From the NCBI GenBank assembly GCA_016716275.1, contig JADJWR010000003.1, positions 496,001 through 560,000 on the forward strand: a DNA stretch of 64,000 nucleotides, written 5' to 3'. This stretch comes from Burkholderiales bacterium (GTDB taxonomy: Bacteria > Pseudomonadota > Gammaproteobacteria > Burkholderiales > Burkholderiaceae_F). Both the position numbers and the translations under genes were made by a program. This document shows positions 44,101-51,664 of the stretch, in pieces. Positions within the stretch are counted from its first letter, which is position 1. Every line of letters starts with the position of its first letter. A model generated the notes under the pieces. That model was not told where the DNA came from. It did no database searches and was given only the letters and a program-made list of their open reading frames with translations.

Positions 44101-44639
44101 CGGGCAGCACGCGACTGGCGCAGGCGGTGGCGCGCGGCGCCTTCCGCCTGCTCGCGTGCAAGGACGAGTACGAGGTGGCGCGGCTGTACGCCGATCCGTC
44201 GTTCGGTGAATCGCTGCGGCGGACCTTCGCCGGTGACGTCCGGCTGCACCTGCACCTGGCGATCCCGATCCTGGCGCCGGTCGAAGCCGCCACCGGCGCG
44301 CCGCGCAAGCGCGAGTACGGCCCGTGGATCCTGCCGGCGCTGCGCCTGCTGGCGCGTTGCAGGCGCCTGCGCGGCAGCCGCCTCGATCCGTTCCGCAGCG
44401 GCGCCGAGCGCCGTCTCGACCGCGCGCTGCTGGCCGAGTACGAGGCGACGCTGTCGACGCTGCTCGATGGCCTGCGCGCCGACAACCTGACGCTGGCGGC
44501 GAGCATCGCCGCGCTGCCGGAGGAAATCCGCGGCTTCGGCCCGGTGCGCGCGCGCAGTGCGCAGGCGGCACGCGCGCGGCAGGCCGAACTGATGGCGGAG
44601 TTCGCGCACCAGCCGCTGTCGGTCGCCGAGGCGGCATAG
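41166..44639 (+). CDS. Fused indolepyruvate:ferredoxin oxidoreductase
   Basis: A 1157-residue single-chain 2-oxoacid:ferredoxin oxidoreductase. It decarboxylates arylpyruvates to aryl-acetyl-CoA and reduces ferredoxin. Domains in order: pyrimidine-binding region (1-390), TPP domain (about 430-610, with GDGTYYHSG), iron-sulfur region (about 635-690; CEGCGDCGLQSNC and later cysteines) and the gamma domain (about 718 onward, GVGGTGVVT). It is 46 bases downstream of the binding-protein gene and on the same strand. It would supply indoleacetyl-CoA from tryptophan-derived indolepyruvate. Related fused enzymes also act on phenylpyruvate and branched-chain acids. Confidence 0.88.
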   Translation: MPAAVSLDDKYRRARGRVFMTGVQALVRLPMLQHQRDRAAGLNTAGYVSGYRGSPLAALDSALFAARPHLQAHDVDFHPAVNEDLAATAIWGTQQLHLLPGAKRDGIFALWYGKGPGVDRCGDVFRHANHAGTSKHGGVLLVAGDDHSARSSAVAHQSEHIFAACAIPVLAPADLQEVLDLGLHGWAMSRWCGCWVAMKTTADVVESSATVEIDPQRVQVALPADFALPADGVHIRWPDPQLAQERRMQEFKVYAALAYARANGLNRLVWDSPRPRLGIIACGKAWLDVRQALHELGIDERTARDIGLRLYKVGMAWPLEADGVRHFAEGLEEILVVEEKRQIIEYQLKEQLYNWREDVRPRVLGKFDESGEWPAPHGGWLLPPLAELTPALVARAIAARIGRLYDGEPMRRYLAFLDAGAKPPLAAAPPRTPYFCAGCPHNRSTRVPEGSCALGGVGCHLMATWMGRDTLTISQMGGEGATWLGMAAHSATPHVFANMGDGTYYHSGLLAIRAAVAAGVNITYKILVNGAVAMTGGQPVDGPLTVPQITRQLDAEGVRRIVVVADEPGKYGAAGFAPGVAVRPRGDLAAVQRELRATPGVTALVFDQACATEQRRRRRGGGEAEPPRRVFIHEAVCEGCGDCGLQSNCLAVVPVATEFGRKAAIDQHACNQDLSCLDGCCPALVTVAGGSLRRPPAAALPGGALADPVLPSLAQPYSLLVAGVGGTGVVTLAAIVGMAAHLDGHGVTVLDQTGLAQKGGAVLSHLRIAARQGELHAPRICTGGADALIGCEARVAAGAEALSRLRAGRTRAVVSVVPAGGGDFVRGDAGAAEVPTLDALLATLGADALDVVDAARLARRLVGLPLAANLILLGFAWQRGLLPVTREALRQAIEMNGVAVEENLLAFEWGRRAAADGEGTEATARSVEPEPAAHRLSASLDETIARRYQALVAYQDQRHARRYADLVARARAAEQRIAPGSTRLAQAVARGAFRLLACKDEYEVARLYADPSFGESLRRTFAGDVRLHLHLAIPILAPVEAATGAPRKREYGPWILPALRLLARCRRLRGSRLDPFRSGAERRLDRALLAEYEATLSTLLDGLRADNLTLAASIAALPEEIRGFGPVRARSAQAARARQAELMAEFAHQPLSVAEAA

Positions 44640-44646
44640 ACCGCCG

Positions 44647-45825
44647 ATGCCGGTCTCAGCGTTCACGGCGCCGCTTTGGAGCAGCGCTTTCCGGCCGTTC
44701 TACCTGGCGGGCGCGCTGTATGCGCCGCTGGCGATGGTCGGCGGCGCCGGCGCGCTGGCCTCGGCGGTCGACCTGCCGGCGGCGGGCATCGCGCCGTCGC
44801 TGTGGCATGCGCACGAGATGGTGTTCGGCTTCGCCCTGGCGATCATCGTCGGCACCGTGCTCACCGCGCTGCCGAGCTGGGCCGGCACCGCGGAGACCGC
44901 CGGCGGCAGGCTGGCACTTCTCGCGGCGCTGTGGCTGGCCGGCCGCCTCGCCTTCTGGTTCGCGCCGTGGCTGCCGCCGTGGACGGTGGCGCTGGCCGAC
45001 GTGCTGCTGCTGCCGGTGCTGACTGCGATGCTGCTGCTGCCGCTGCTGCGCGCGCGCGATCGCCGCTACCTGTGGCTGCTGCCGGTGCTGCTGGCGCTGG
45101 CCGTCGCTAGCGTCGCCTACCACGCCTCGATGCTGGCCGGCGATGCGGCCGGCGCACTGCGGGCGGTGCACGGCGCCGTCTACGCGGTGATGGTGCTGTT
45201 CGTGCTCAAGGGCGGCGTGCTGACGCCGGTGTTCACCGACACCGCGCTGCGCGCCCTCGGCCGCGCGGGCCTGCCGCCGTTCAGCCTGCCGCTCGAGATC
45301 GGCGCCGCCGGTGGCATCGTGCTGCTGGCGGCGCTCGATCTCGGCGGCGCGCCGGCGCCGTGGGTCGGCGCGGCCGCTGCCGGCTGCGCAGCGCTGCACC
45401 TGGTCCGTACGGCGCGCTGGCGCGGCTGGCAGGTGGCGGCGCAGCCGCTGCTGTCGTCGATGCACCTGGGCTTCGCCTGGCTGATCCTGGCGCTGGCGCT
45501 GCATGCGGCCGCCCGCTTCACCGATGCGGTGCCGGCGGACGCCTGGCTGCACGCCTTCACCGTCGGCGCGCTCGGCATGATGATGCTCGGCCTGATGACG
45601 CGCGTCGCGCTGCGCCATACCGGCAGGCCGCTGGTCGTGCCGCCGTCGATCCGCCTGGCGCTGCTGCTCGCCTTCGTCGCCGCCGCGCTGCGCCTGGCCG
45701 CCACCGTGCACGGACTCGGTCACACGGTGGTGGCGGCCGCCGCGGCGCTGTGGGCGGCGGCCTTCCTGATCTATCTCGGCCGCTTCGGCGCGTATCTCGT
45801 CGGGCCGAGCCTGCCGCGGTCGTAG
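44647..45825 (+). CDS. nnrS: NnrS family heme/copper membrane protein
   Basis: A 392-residue protein with about 12 membrane helices. The NnrS signatures SSAFRPFYLAGALYAPL and WHAHEMVFGFA are present, with further histidines (SSMHLGFAW, HAFTVGALG, RHTGRPL) that could bind heme and copper. NnrS proteins occur in denitrifiers and relieve nitrosative stress; the mechanism is not settled. It begins eight bases after the oxidoreductase stop, so it may be co-transcribed with it. Confidence 0.87.
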   Translation: MPVSAFTAPLWSSAFRPFYLAGALYAPLAMVGGAGALASAVDLPAAGIAPSLWHAHEMVFGFALAIIVGTVLTALPSWAGTAETAGGRLALLAALWLAGRLAFWFAPWLPPWTVALADVLLLPVLTAMLLLPLLRARDRRYLWLLPVLLALAVASVAYHASMLAGDAAGALRAVHGAVYAVMVLFVLKGGVLTPVFTDTALRALGRAGLPPFSLPLEIGAAGGIVLLAALDLGGAPAPWVGAAAAGCAALHLVRTARWRGWQVAAQPLLSSMHLGFAWLILALALHAAARFTDAVPADAWLHAFTVGALGMMMLGLMTRVALRHTGRPLVVPPSIRLALLLAFVAAALRLAATVHGLGHTVVAAAAALWAAAFLIYLGRFGAYLVGPSLPRS

Positions 45826-45962
45826 CCGCGCGCGCTGCCGTCAGGCCGGCCGAAGGCGACGTCGCCCGCCAGTTCTTGGGGCAGGTCAATGACCGCCGGC
45901 CGCGGGGCGCACAGAATGCGCGCCCTGTAGGGCCAGTGCCGCTTCGCGCCGAGGTACGTCGC

Positions 45963-46718
45963 ATGGCATCGCCGACGCTGTTGGTGGTCGATGACGAGGC
46001 CGAGCTGTCGAGCCTGCTCGCCGAGTATTTCGGCCGCCAGGGTTTCCGCGTCCTCACGGCGGCCGACGCTGCCGCCGCCCGCACGATCGTCGCCACCGAA
46101 GCGCCCGAAGTGGCGGTGATCGACGTGCACATGCCAGGCGAGGACGGCCTGTCGCTGGCCCGCTGGCTGCGGGTCGAACATCCGCGGCTGGGCATCGTGA
46201 TGCTGAGCACGGCCTCCGAGACCGTCGATCGCATCGTCGGGCTGGAGGTCGGCGCCGACGACTACGTCGCCAAGCCGTTCGAACTGCGCGAGCTGCTCGC
46301 CCGCGTTAAGGGGTTGCTGCGGCGCACGCAGCAGCCCGCGCAGCCCGCCGCATCGCCGTCGGCGGCGGACGGCACGACCGACGCTGCACTGCCAAACCGT
46401 GCCGGCCGCATCGCCTTCGGCACCTGCACCCTGGACCTCGACACGCGCCGCCTGTTCGACGCGGGCGGCGCCGAGGTCGAGCTGACGGCCTCGGAACTGG
46501 ATCTGGTGCTGCTGTTCGCGCGCAACCCGGGCCGGCCGCTGAACCGCGACCAGATCATGGAGCGTGCGCACAACCGCAGCTGGGACGTGTTCGACCGCTC
46601 GATCGACCTGCGCATCATGCGCCTGCGGCGCAAGGTGGAACGGAACCCCGAGAAGCCGGAAGTCCTGAAGACCGTGCGCGGCGTGGGATACATGTTCGTG
46701 CCGGCCGGCAGCTTATGA
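45963..46718 (+). CDS. OmpR-type response regulator
   Basis: A 251-residue regulator. The receiver domain (about 5-118) has the acidic pocket VVDDEAE, the phospho-acceptor in AVIDVHMPGEDG and the lysine in VAKPFE. A winged-helix domain follows (about 150-248, ending VRGVGYMFVPAG). It overlaps the sensor kinase gene by four bases, so the two form a two-component system. Target genes are unknown. Confidence 0.92.
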   Translation: MASPTLLVVDDEAELSSLLAEYFGRQGFRVLTAADAAAARTIVATEAPEVAVIDVHMPGEDGLSLARWLRVEHPRLGIVMLSTASETVDRIVGLEVGADDYVAKPFELRELLARVKGLLRRTQQPAQPAASPSAADGTTDAALPNRAGRIAFGTCTLDLDTRRLFDAGGAEVELTASELDLVLLFARNPGRPLNRDQIMERAHNRSWDVFDRSIDLRIMRLRRKVERNPEKPEVLKTVRGVGYMFVPAGSL

Positions 46719-49513
46719 TCACGCCCCAGCCCGTCCCCGAGCGCGCCGTGCGCCGCCTGCGCCGGCGCTACGCGTGGCTGATGCTGGCGCTGGCCGTGCC
46801 GGTGCTGGTCACCGCGGTCTACGCGCTGCATCTTTACTACAAGGTCGTCACATGGAGCGTGCAGCGTCAGCTGGTGATGGTCACCGAGCGGCGCGTCACG
46901 CAGTTCGACGCGGCGCTGGAGCGCCTGCGCGAGGACCTGCAGCGGCTGAGCCTGGTGGTGCGCGCGCCGGGATACCTGACCCGGGCGGTGGACGTCGACC
47001 GGCATTCGCTCGTGCCGGACGAGCGGCAGGCGTACACCCTCGATGCGCTGCCGTCGCTGCTGCGCGACGTCGCGCCGCAGATCGTCCTCGCTGCGCCCGC
47101 GTGGACCGAGGCGGCGCGGCGCGACGCCGCCGTCGAGCACGCGGCGCTGTTCGCCGAGCAGGCGCAGCTGGCGATGCAGCGCGGCGGCCGCTTCAGCCGC
47201 ATCACTTACGTCGACGTCGATGCCGCCGAAGCGTGGATCTACCCCTGGGTGCCGTCGGCGCAGTGGCAGGCCGAGCTGTCGGCGCCGACCCTGCAGGAGG
47301 CGATCCGCCGGGTGGTGCGGCAGGCCGGTCCGGCCGCGGAGCGCATGGCGCCGATCGAGGGCGAGTTGCTGTGGCGCCTGCGCGCCCGCGCGGACGGGCA
47401 GCGCGTGATCACGGTGGCGATGTCGGTGCCCGGCGGCGCCGGCGTGCGGCTGCTGGTCGCCGACGTGCCGCCGGCGGCGCTCGATCCGGGCATCAGCCCG
47501 GGCGCCGGGCGCTTCTGGGTGGTCGATCGCGACGGCGAGGTCGTGCTCGACCATCGACCGCCGGGCCCGGCGGAGGGAAGCGTCTTCGGCGCCTCGCCGC
47601 CGCCGGTGCCGCCGGAGAGCCTGGCCTCCGCCCTCGCCGCGTCGCTGGCGCAGGAAGTGGGCGAGGCGCTGGTCAGCGCGCGCCGCTCCTCGATCGCGCC
47701 GTGGGTTGCCGTGTTCGCGGCCGACGCCGCCGACGTGCGACGTCGCATCCTCGGCGACCTGTGGCCCTACCTCGGCGGCGGCGCCGTCCTCCTCGCGCTG
47801 TTCCTCGTCATCGCCACGTACATCTGGCGCCAGTTCGGCGAGCCGTCGCTGCGCCTGGTGGACTACCTGCACCGGCAGGCCTCCGACGAGCGCGCCGAAC
47901 AGCCGAAGGTGCCGCGCGACTGGGTGCCCTGGCTGCAGCTGACGCGCGACACTTATGCCGCCTGGCGCGAGGCCGCGGCGCGGGAACAAAAGAGCGAGGC
48001 GCGCAAGTCGGCAATCGTCGACCACGCGCTGGCCGCGCTGGTGTCGACCGACGCCGAGGGCCTGATCGTCGAGTTCAACCCGGCGGCCGAGCGGATGTTC
48101 TCCCGCACGCGCGCCGAGATGATCGGGCGCCCCGTCGGCGGCACGATCGTGCCCGAGGCGGTGCGCGCGGCCTATGCCGAGGACCTGCGCCGCCTGCACC
48201 GCGGCGAGCCGACGCAGCTGATCGGCCGCCGGGTCGAGATGACCGCGCTGCGGCGCGACGGCGCCGAGTTCCCGGTCGACATGGTGCTGTGGCGCACGCG
48301 GGTGGGCGACGAAACCTACGTCACCGCGTCGCTGTACGACCTCAGCGAGCGGCGCGCCGCCCACGAGGAGATCGCCCGCCAGCGCGAGGCGCTGCGGCAG
48401 GCAGAGAAGCTGGCGGCCATGGGCAGCCTGCTGGCTGGCTTGGCGCACGAGCTGAACAATCCGCTGGCGATCGTGATGGGCCGCGCCAGCCTGCTCGAGG
48501 ACAAGTGCACGGACCCGGGGTTGCGCTCCGACGTGACGCGGATCCGCGAGGCGGCCGAGCGCTGCGGCCGCATCGTGCGCAGCTTCCTGGCGATGGCGCG
48601 CCGCCGGCCGGCGGCGCGCGTGACGGTGCAGCTGAACGACCTGGCGCGCGGCGCGGTCGACCTGCTGCAGTACAGCCTGCGCACCACCGGCATCGAACTG
48701 GAGCAGCGGCTGCAACCCGACCTGCCGGCCGTGGTGGCCGATGCCGACAGGCTCGGCCAGGTGCTGCTGAACCTGATCGTCAACGCGCAGCAGGCAGTGA
48801 CACAGGTCAAGCCGCCGCGCCGCCTGCGCCTCGAGACTGGCAGCGATGCGCGGACCGTGTGGCTGCGCGTGGCCGACAACGGGGCCGGCATCGCGCCGGC
48901 GGACCGCGAGCGGATCTTCGAGGCGTTCGTGACCACCAAGGCCGAAGGCGTCGGGACCGGCCTGGGACTGGCGGTCTCGCGGGCGGTCGCCGTCGAGCAC
49001 GGCGGCAGCCTGCGGCTCGAGGACGCCACGCCGTTCGGTTGCGGCGCCAGCTTCCGGCTCGAACTGCCGCGGCAGCCAGTGCCGGCCGAGACGGTCGCGG
49101 CGCCGGCGCTCTCGCCGCCGGCGCAGCCGGGCAGCGGCAAGCGCGTGCTGGTGGTCGACGACGAGCCGGAGCTCGCCTCGATGATGCGCGACGCGCTGGA
49201 GGCGGCGGGACACGAGGTGGCCACCGCCGAGTCCGGCGCCGTCGCGCTGGCGTTGATAGGCGAAACGCGGTTCGATGCCGTCGTCTCGGACCTGCGCATG
49301 CCGGACACCGACGGCTGCGCGCTGTGGGCGGCGGTGCGCGAGCGCGATCCGGAGCTGGCCCGGCGCTTCGTCTTCGTCACCGGCGACACGCTGACGCCCG
49401 TGCCGGTCGACCTCAGGCGCGACAGCGGCGCTGAGGTGCTGGAGAAGCCGTTCACCGCCTCCGACCTGGCCGAGCGCGTGCAGCGCTGCCTTGCCGGCAC
49501 CGACGCGGCATAG
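46715..49513 (+). CDS. Hybrid sensor histidine kinase with PAS and receiver domains
   Basis: A 932-residue kinase. Two membrane spans (about 19-41 and 350-370) flank a large periplasmic sensor domain, possibly of Cache type. A PAS domain follows (about 430-545), then the dimerisation region with the phospho-accepting histidine in LAHELNNPL, a HATPase domain (NLIVNAQQAV, DNGAGIAP, GTGLGLAV), and a C-terminal receiver domain (VVDDEPELAS, DLRMPDTDG, EKPFT). The attached receiver suggests autoregulation or a side branch besides its partner regulator. Signal unknown. Confidence 0.9.
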   Translation: MITPQPVPERAVRRLRRRYAWLMLALAVPVLVTAVYALHLYYKVVTWSVQRQLVMVTERRVTQFDAALERLREDLQRLSLVVRAPGYLTRAVDVDRHSLVPDERQAYTLDALPSLLRDVAPQIVLAAPAWTEAARRDAAVEHAALFAEQAQLAMQRGGRFSRITYVDVDAAEAWIYPWVPSAQWQAELSAPTLQEAIRRVVRQAGPAAERMAPIEGELLWRLRARADGQRVITVAMSVPGGAGVRLLVADVPPAALDPGISPGAGRFWVVDRDGEVVLDHRPPGPAEGSVFGASPPPVPPESLASALAASLAQEVGEALVSARRSSIAPWVAVFAADAADVRRRILGDLWPYLGGGAVLLALFLVIATYIWRQFGEPSLRLVDYLHRQASDERAEQPKVPRDWVPWLQLTRDTYAAWREAAAREQKSEARKSAIVDHALAALVSTDAEGLIVEFNPAAERMFSRTRAEMIGRPVGGTIVPEAVRAAYAEDLRRLHRGEPTQLIGRRVEMTALRRDGAEFPVDMVLWRTRVGDETYVTASLYDLSERRAAHEEIARQREALRQAEKLAAMGSLLAGLAHELNNPLAIVMGRASLLEDKCTDPGLRSDVTRIREAAERCGRIVRSFLAMARRRPAARVTVQLNDLARGAVDLLQYSLRTTGIELEQRLQPDLPAVVADADRLGQVLLNLIVNAQQAVTQVKPPRRLRLETGSDARTVWLRVADNGAGIAPADRERIFEAFVTTKAEGVGTGLGLAVSRAVAVEHGGSLRLEDATPFGCGASFRLELPRQPVPAETVAAPALSPPAQPGSGKRVLVVDDEPELASMMRDALEAAGHEVATAESGAVALALIGETRFDAVVSDLRMPDTDGCALWAAVRERDPELARRFVFVTGDTLTPVPVDLRRDSGAEVLEKPFTASDLAERVQRCLAGTDAA

Positions 49514-49655
49514 GCCCGCCGGGCCGGCGGCGCGCCCGGCATCAACAAATGAAACAAGCCAGGGCAGTCCGGCGAAATCGCACTGAAACCGCGCGCGCCC
49601 AGGATGGCGGCATCGTGAATCGACGAACGATTCCGAACTCTTCAGGAGAGCCGCC

Positions 49656-50063
49656 ATGTACGCACCGCTGATCACAACCCTGAAAACCGGCCTGGTCGCA
49701 GCCGCGCTGCTGGCGGCCAGCTCGCCCGGCCTGGCCTTCGATCCGCTGCACGCCAGCTTCGAGCGCGTCCTGGCGGCCGAACCCGCCGCCGTGCAGGCAA
49801 TCGTGTTGCCCGGCGGGCCGACCGACCCGCTGATGGCCGCGCTGGTGCTGCCGCTGCGCGACGGCGTCTGGCCGGCGCAGGCGGTGACCGGCGACCCGGT
49901 GGCCGACAGCTTCGCCCGCATGCTGCAGCACCAGCCGAGCCGGCATGTGCCGCCGCTGCCGGGCGAAGAAGTCGCCGACCCGCTGATCGCGGCGGTGGTG
50001 CTGCCGCTACTGCGCGCCAACCACTACGCGGTCGCCAGCGCGACGCCGCCGCGGGTCCATTGA
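49656..50063 (+). CDS. Small secreted protein with internal repeats
   Basis: A 135-residue protein with a signal peptide (about 1-28, ending GLAF) and an AGGAG ribosome-binding sequence seven bases upstream. The mature part alternates two motifs twice: DPLHASFERVL / DPVADSFARML and DPLMAALVLPLR / DPLIAAVVLPLLR. This looks like an internal duplication. No family is recognised. It is followed by a small membrane protein gene. Confidence 0.6.
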   Translation: MYAPLITTLKTGLVAAALLAASSPGLAFDPLHASFERVLAAEPAAVQAIVLPGGPTDPLMAALVLPLRDGVWPAQAVTGDPVADSFARMLQHQPSRHVPPLPGEEVADPLIAAVVLPLLRANHYAVASATPPRVH

Positions 50064-50080
50064 GCGACGGAGAAGCGGTC

Positions 50081-50644
50081 ATGTCGCACTCGTTCGTTCT
50101 CTGGCTGCACATCGCGGCAGCAATGCTGCTGGTCGGCGGCGCGGTCGCCTCGCGCCTCGCCGCCAGCGGCATCGGCGCGGCCGCCGACCTTTCGGCGCTG
50201 CGCGGCGCGCTCGACGCGGTGCTGCGCGCCACGCGCTTCAACCCGCTGCTCGCCGTCACCGTGCTGCTCTCGGGCGCCGTGCTCGGCCACCTCTGGTGGG
50301 GCGAGGCGTGGTTCTGGGTCGCGGTGGCGACCTGGTTCGCCAATCTGGTGCTTGCGGTGCGGTTCATCGCGCCGGGCCACCGTGCGCTGCACGTCGCGCT
50401 CGAACACGCCGGCCATGGCGCGGTCGGGGCCGAGATCGATGCGCTGCGCCGCCGCCTGCCGGCGCCGGCGCTCGACGTCATGATCGGCCTGGACTTCGGC
50501 GTGCTGCTGCTGATGGTCGTGAAGCCGTCAGCCGCGACGGCGCTGCTGTGGCTGGCCGTCGCAGTGGCACTGTCCTGCGTCATCCGGTATGCGCCCGCGC
50601 TGGCCCGCGGCGGGCGCGCCAGGCCGGTCGCGGCGGCGGGCTGA
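50081..50644 (+). CDS. Small four-helix membrane protein of unknown function
   Basis: A 187-residue protein with four to five hydrophobic helices, beginning LWLHIAAAMLLVGGAVASR. Histidines near the membrane ends (LWLHIAAA, GHLWWGE, APGHRALH) resemble those of membrane cytochrome b-like DUF2269 proteins, but this is tentative. The ATG at 50081 has GGAGAAG upstream; the frame also extends to an earlier TTG overlapping the previous gene. Confidence 0.6.
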   Translation: MSHSFVLWLHIAAAMLLVGGAVASRLAASGIGAAADLSALRGALDAVLRATRFNPLLAVTVLLSGAVLGHLWWGEAWFWVAVATWFANLVLAVRFIAPGHRALHVALEHAGHGAVGAEIDALRRRLPAPALDVMIGLDFGVLLLMVVKPSAATALLWLAVAVALSCVIRYAPALARGGRARPVAAAG

Positions 50645-50718
50645 CGAACAAAGCCAACCCCTGCAATGCACGCCGGGGTCGGTGGCTGCACCCGCGGGCC
50701 GGCTCGCGGCCCGCGGCG

Positions 50719-51435
50719 CTACCGCGCGTGGTTGCGCAGACGCTCGAGATCGAGGATGCGGATGCGGCGGCCGTGCACTTCGATCAGCTTCAGCGCCGAC
50801 AGGTCGTGCAGGATGCGCGACAGGTGCTCCTGGGTCAGGTTCAGCCGCGAGGCGATGATCCCCTTGGCCACCGGCAGCTCGATGTCGACCGGCCCGCTTG
50901 GCTGATCGGCGGCGCAGGAGTCGGGCGGCGCCTCGATGCCGCAGTCGCGCAGCAGGTAGCCGATCAGCCGCTCGGTGCCCGAGCGGGTCGAGTAGGACTC
51001 GACATCGGCGACCAGCTGATGCAGGCGCCGCGACAGGCCGGCCAGCATCCGACGCGCGAAACCGGGGTCGCTGGCGATGCCTTCGAACACCGCTTCCTTG
51101 GGAATCAGCAGCAGCAGGCTGTCGGCGAGCGCCTGCGCGGTGACCACGTGCGGCACGTCGAGGAACATGACCGCCTCGCCGAAGCTCTGGCCCTGGTTGA
51201 GGATCTCGATCACCTTCTCGACCCCGGTCGAGGAGGCGAACGACAGCTTGATCTGACCGTAGACGACGATGTAGGTGCCGGCCGCCGGGTCGCCGCGGTG
51301 GAACAGCGTGTCGCCGCGCGAGACGCGCAGCTGGCGCGTGCGCTCGGCGATGCGTGCGCGCTGCTCCTCCGACGCTTCCTTGAAAAGCGCCACGTTGGCG
51401 ATGAAGTTGTCGGCGCTGCGACCGTTGGCGGCCAT
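50719..51435 (-). CDS. Crp/Fnr-family regulator, DNR/Fnr-like without N-terminal cysteines
   Basis: A 238-residue regulator with a cyclic-nucleotide-fold sensor domain (about 15-130), dimerisation helix and a C-terminal helix-turn-helix. The recognition helix TQEHLSRIL keeps the Fnr-specific Glu and Ser-Arg residues that read TTGAT half sites. No Fnr-type iron-sulfur cysteine cluster is seen, so it resembles the DNR/NNR group that senses NO through heme. It is encoded between nitrosative-stress and nirS regions and is the likely reader of the boxes at 4566 and 53944. It is divergent from the TonB receptor. Confidence 0.85.
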   Translation of the reverse strand: MAANGRSADNFIANVALFKEASEEQRARIAERTRQLRVSRGDTLFHRGDPAAGTYIVVYGQIKLSFASSTGVEKVIEILNQGQSFGEAVMFLDVPHVVTAQALADSLLLLIPKEAVFEGIASDPGFARRMLAGLSRRLHQLVADVESYSTRSGTERLIGYLLRDCGIEAPPDSCAADQPSGPVDIELPVAKGIIASRLNLTQEHLSRILHDLSALKLIEVHGRRIRILDLERLRNHAR

Positions 51436-51451
51436 CGCACTCTCCGGGTCG

Positions 51452-51474
51452 AAAAGGGGCCGGCGGCGCCGGCC
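51452..51474 (-). terminator. Terminator-like hairpin in the leader of the Crp/Fnr regulator gene
   Basis: On the minus strand, eight-base perfect arms (GGCCGGCG and CGCCGGCC, one-base loop) are followed by CCTTTT, ending 16 bases before the regulator ATG. It resembles an intrinsic terminator with a short T-tract. It could attenuate the regulator or form a structure near its ribosome-binding site. Confidence 0.4.
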
Positions 51475-51664
51475 GCCGGACGCGTGAATCGAAGGCGTCG
51501 GCAGCGATTATCGCCTGCCCTCGTCGCGCATCAGTCCGGGTCGACCCCGACTCGACGCATTCTCTTTCGAGGTAGTCGCGGCATCGAACCCGGGGCCTTA
51601 GCAGGCATCAAGGCCGGCGCGACGCCGGCCGCCCTAGATTGGGCGCCGGTGACGGAGAGTGTTG

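Noticed and set aside
41109..44666. Open frame of about 1185 codons on the minus strand
   Set aside because: Antisense to the indolepyruvate oxidoreductase, whose cofactor motifs are clear on the plus strand.
46262..50020. Open frame of about 1250 codons on the minus strand
   Set aside because: Antisense to the two-component system genes with biased composition and no recognisable domain.
51550..51600. tRNA-like T-arm sequence (GGGTTCGATGCC on the minus strand)
   Set aside because: No matching acceptor, D or anticodon arms are found around it.
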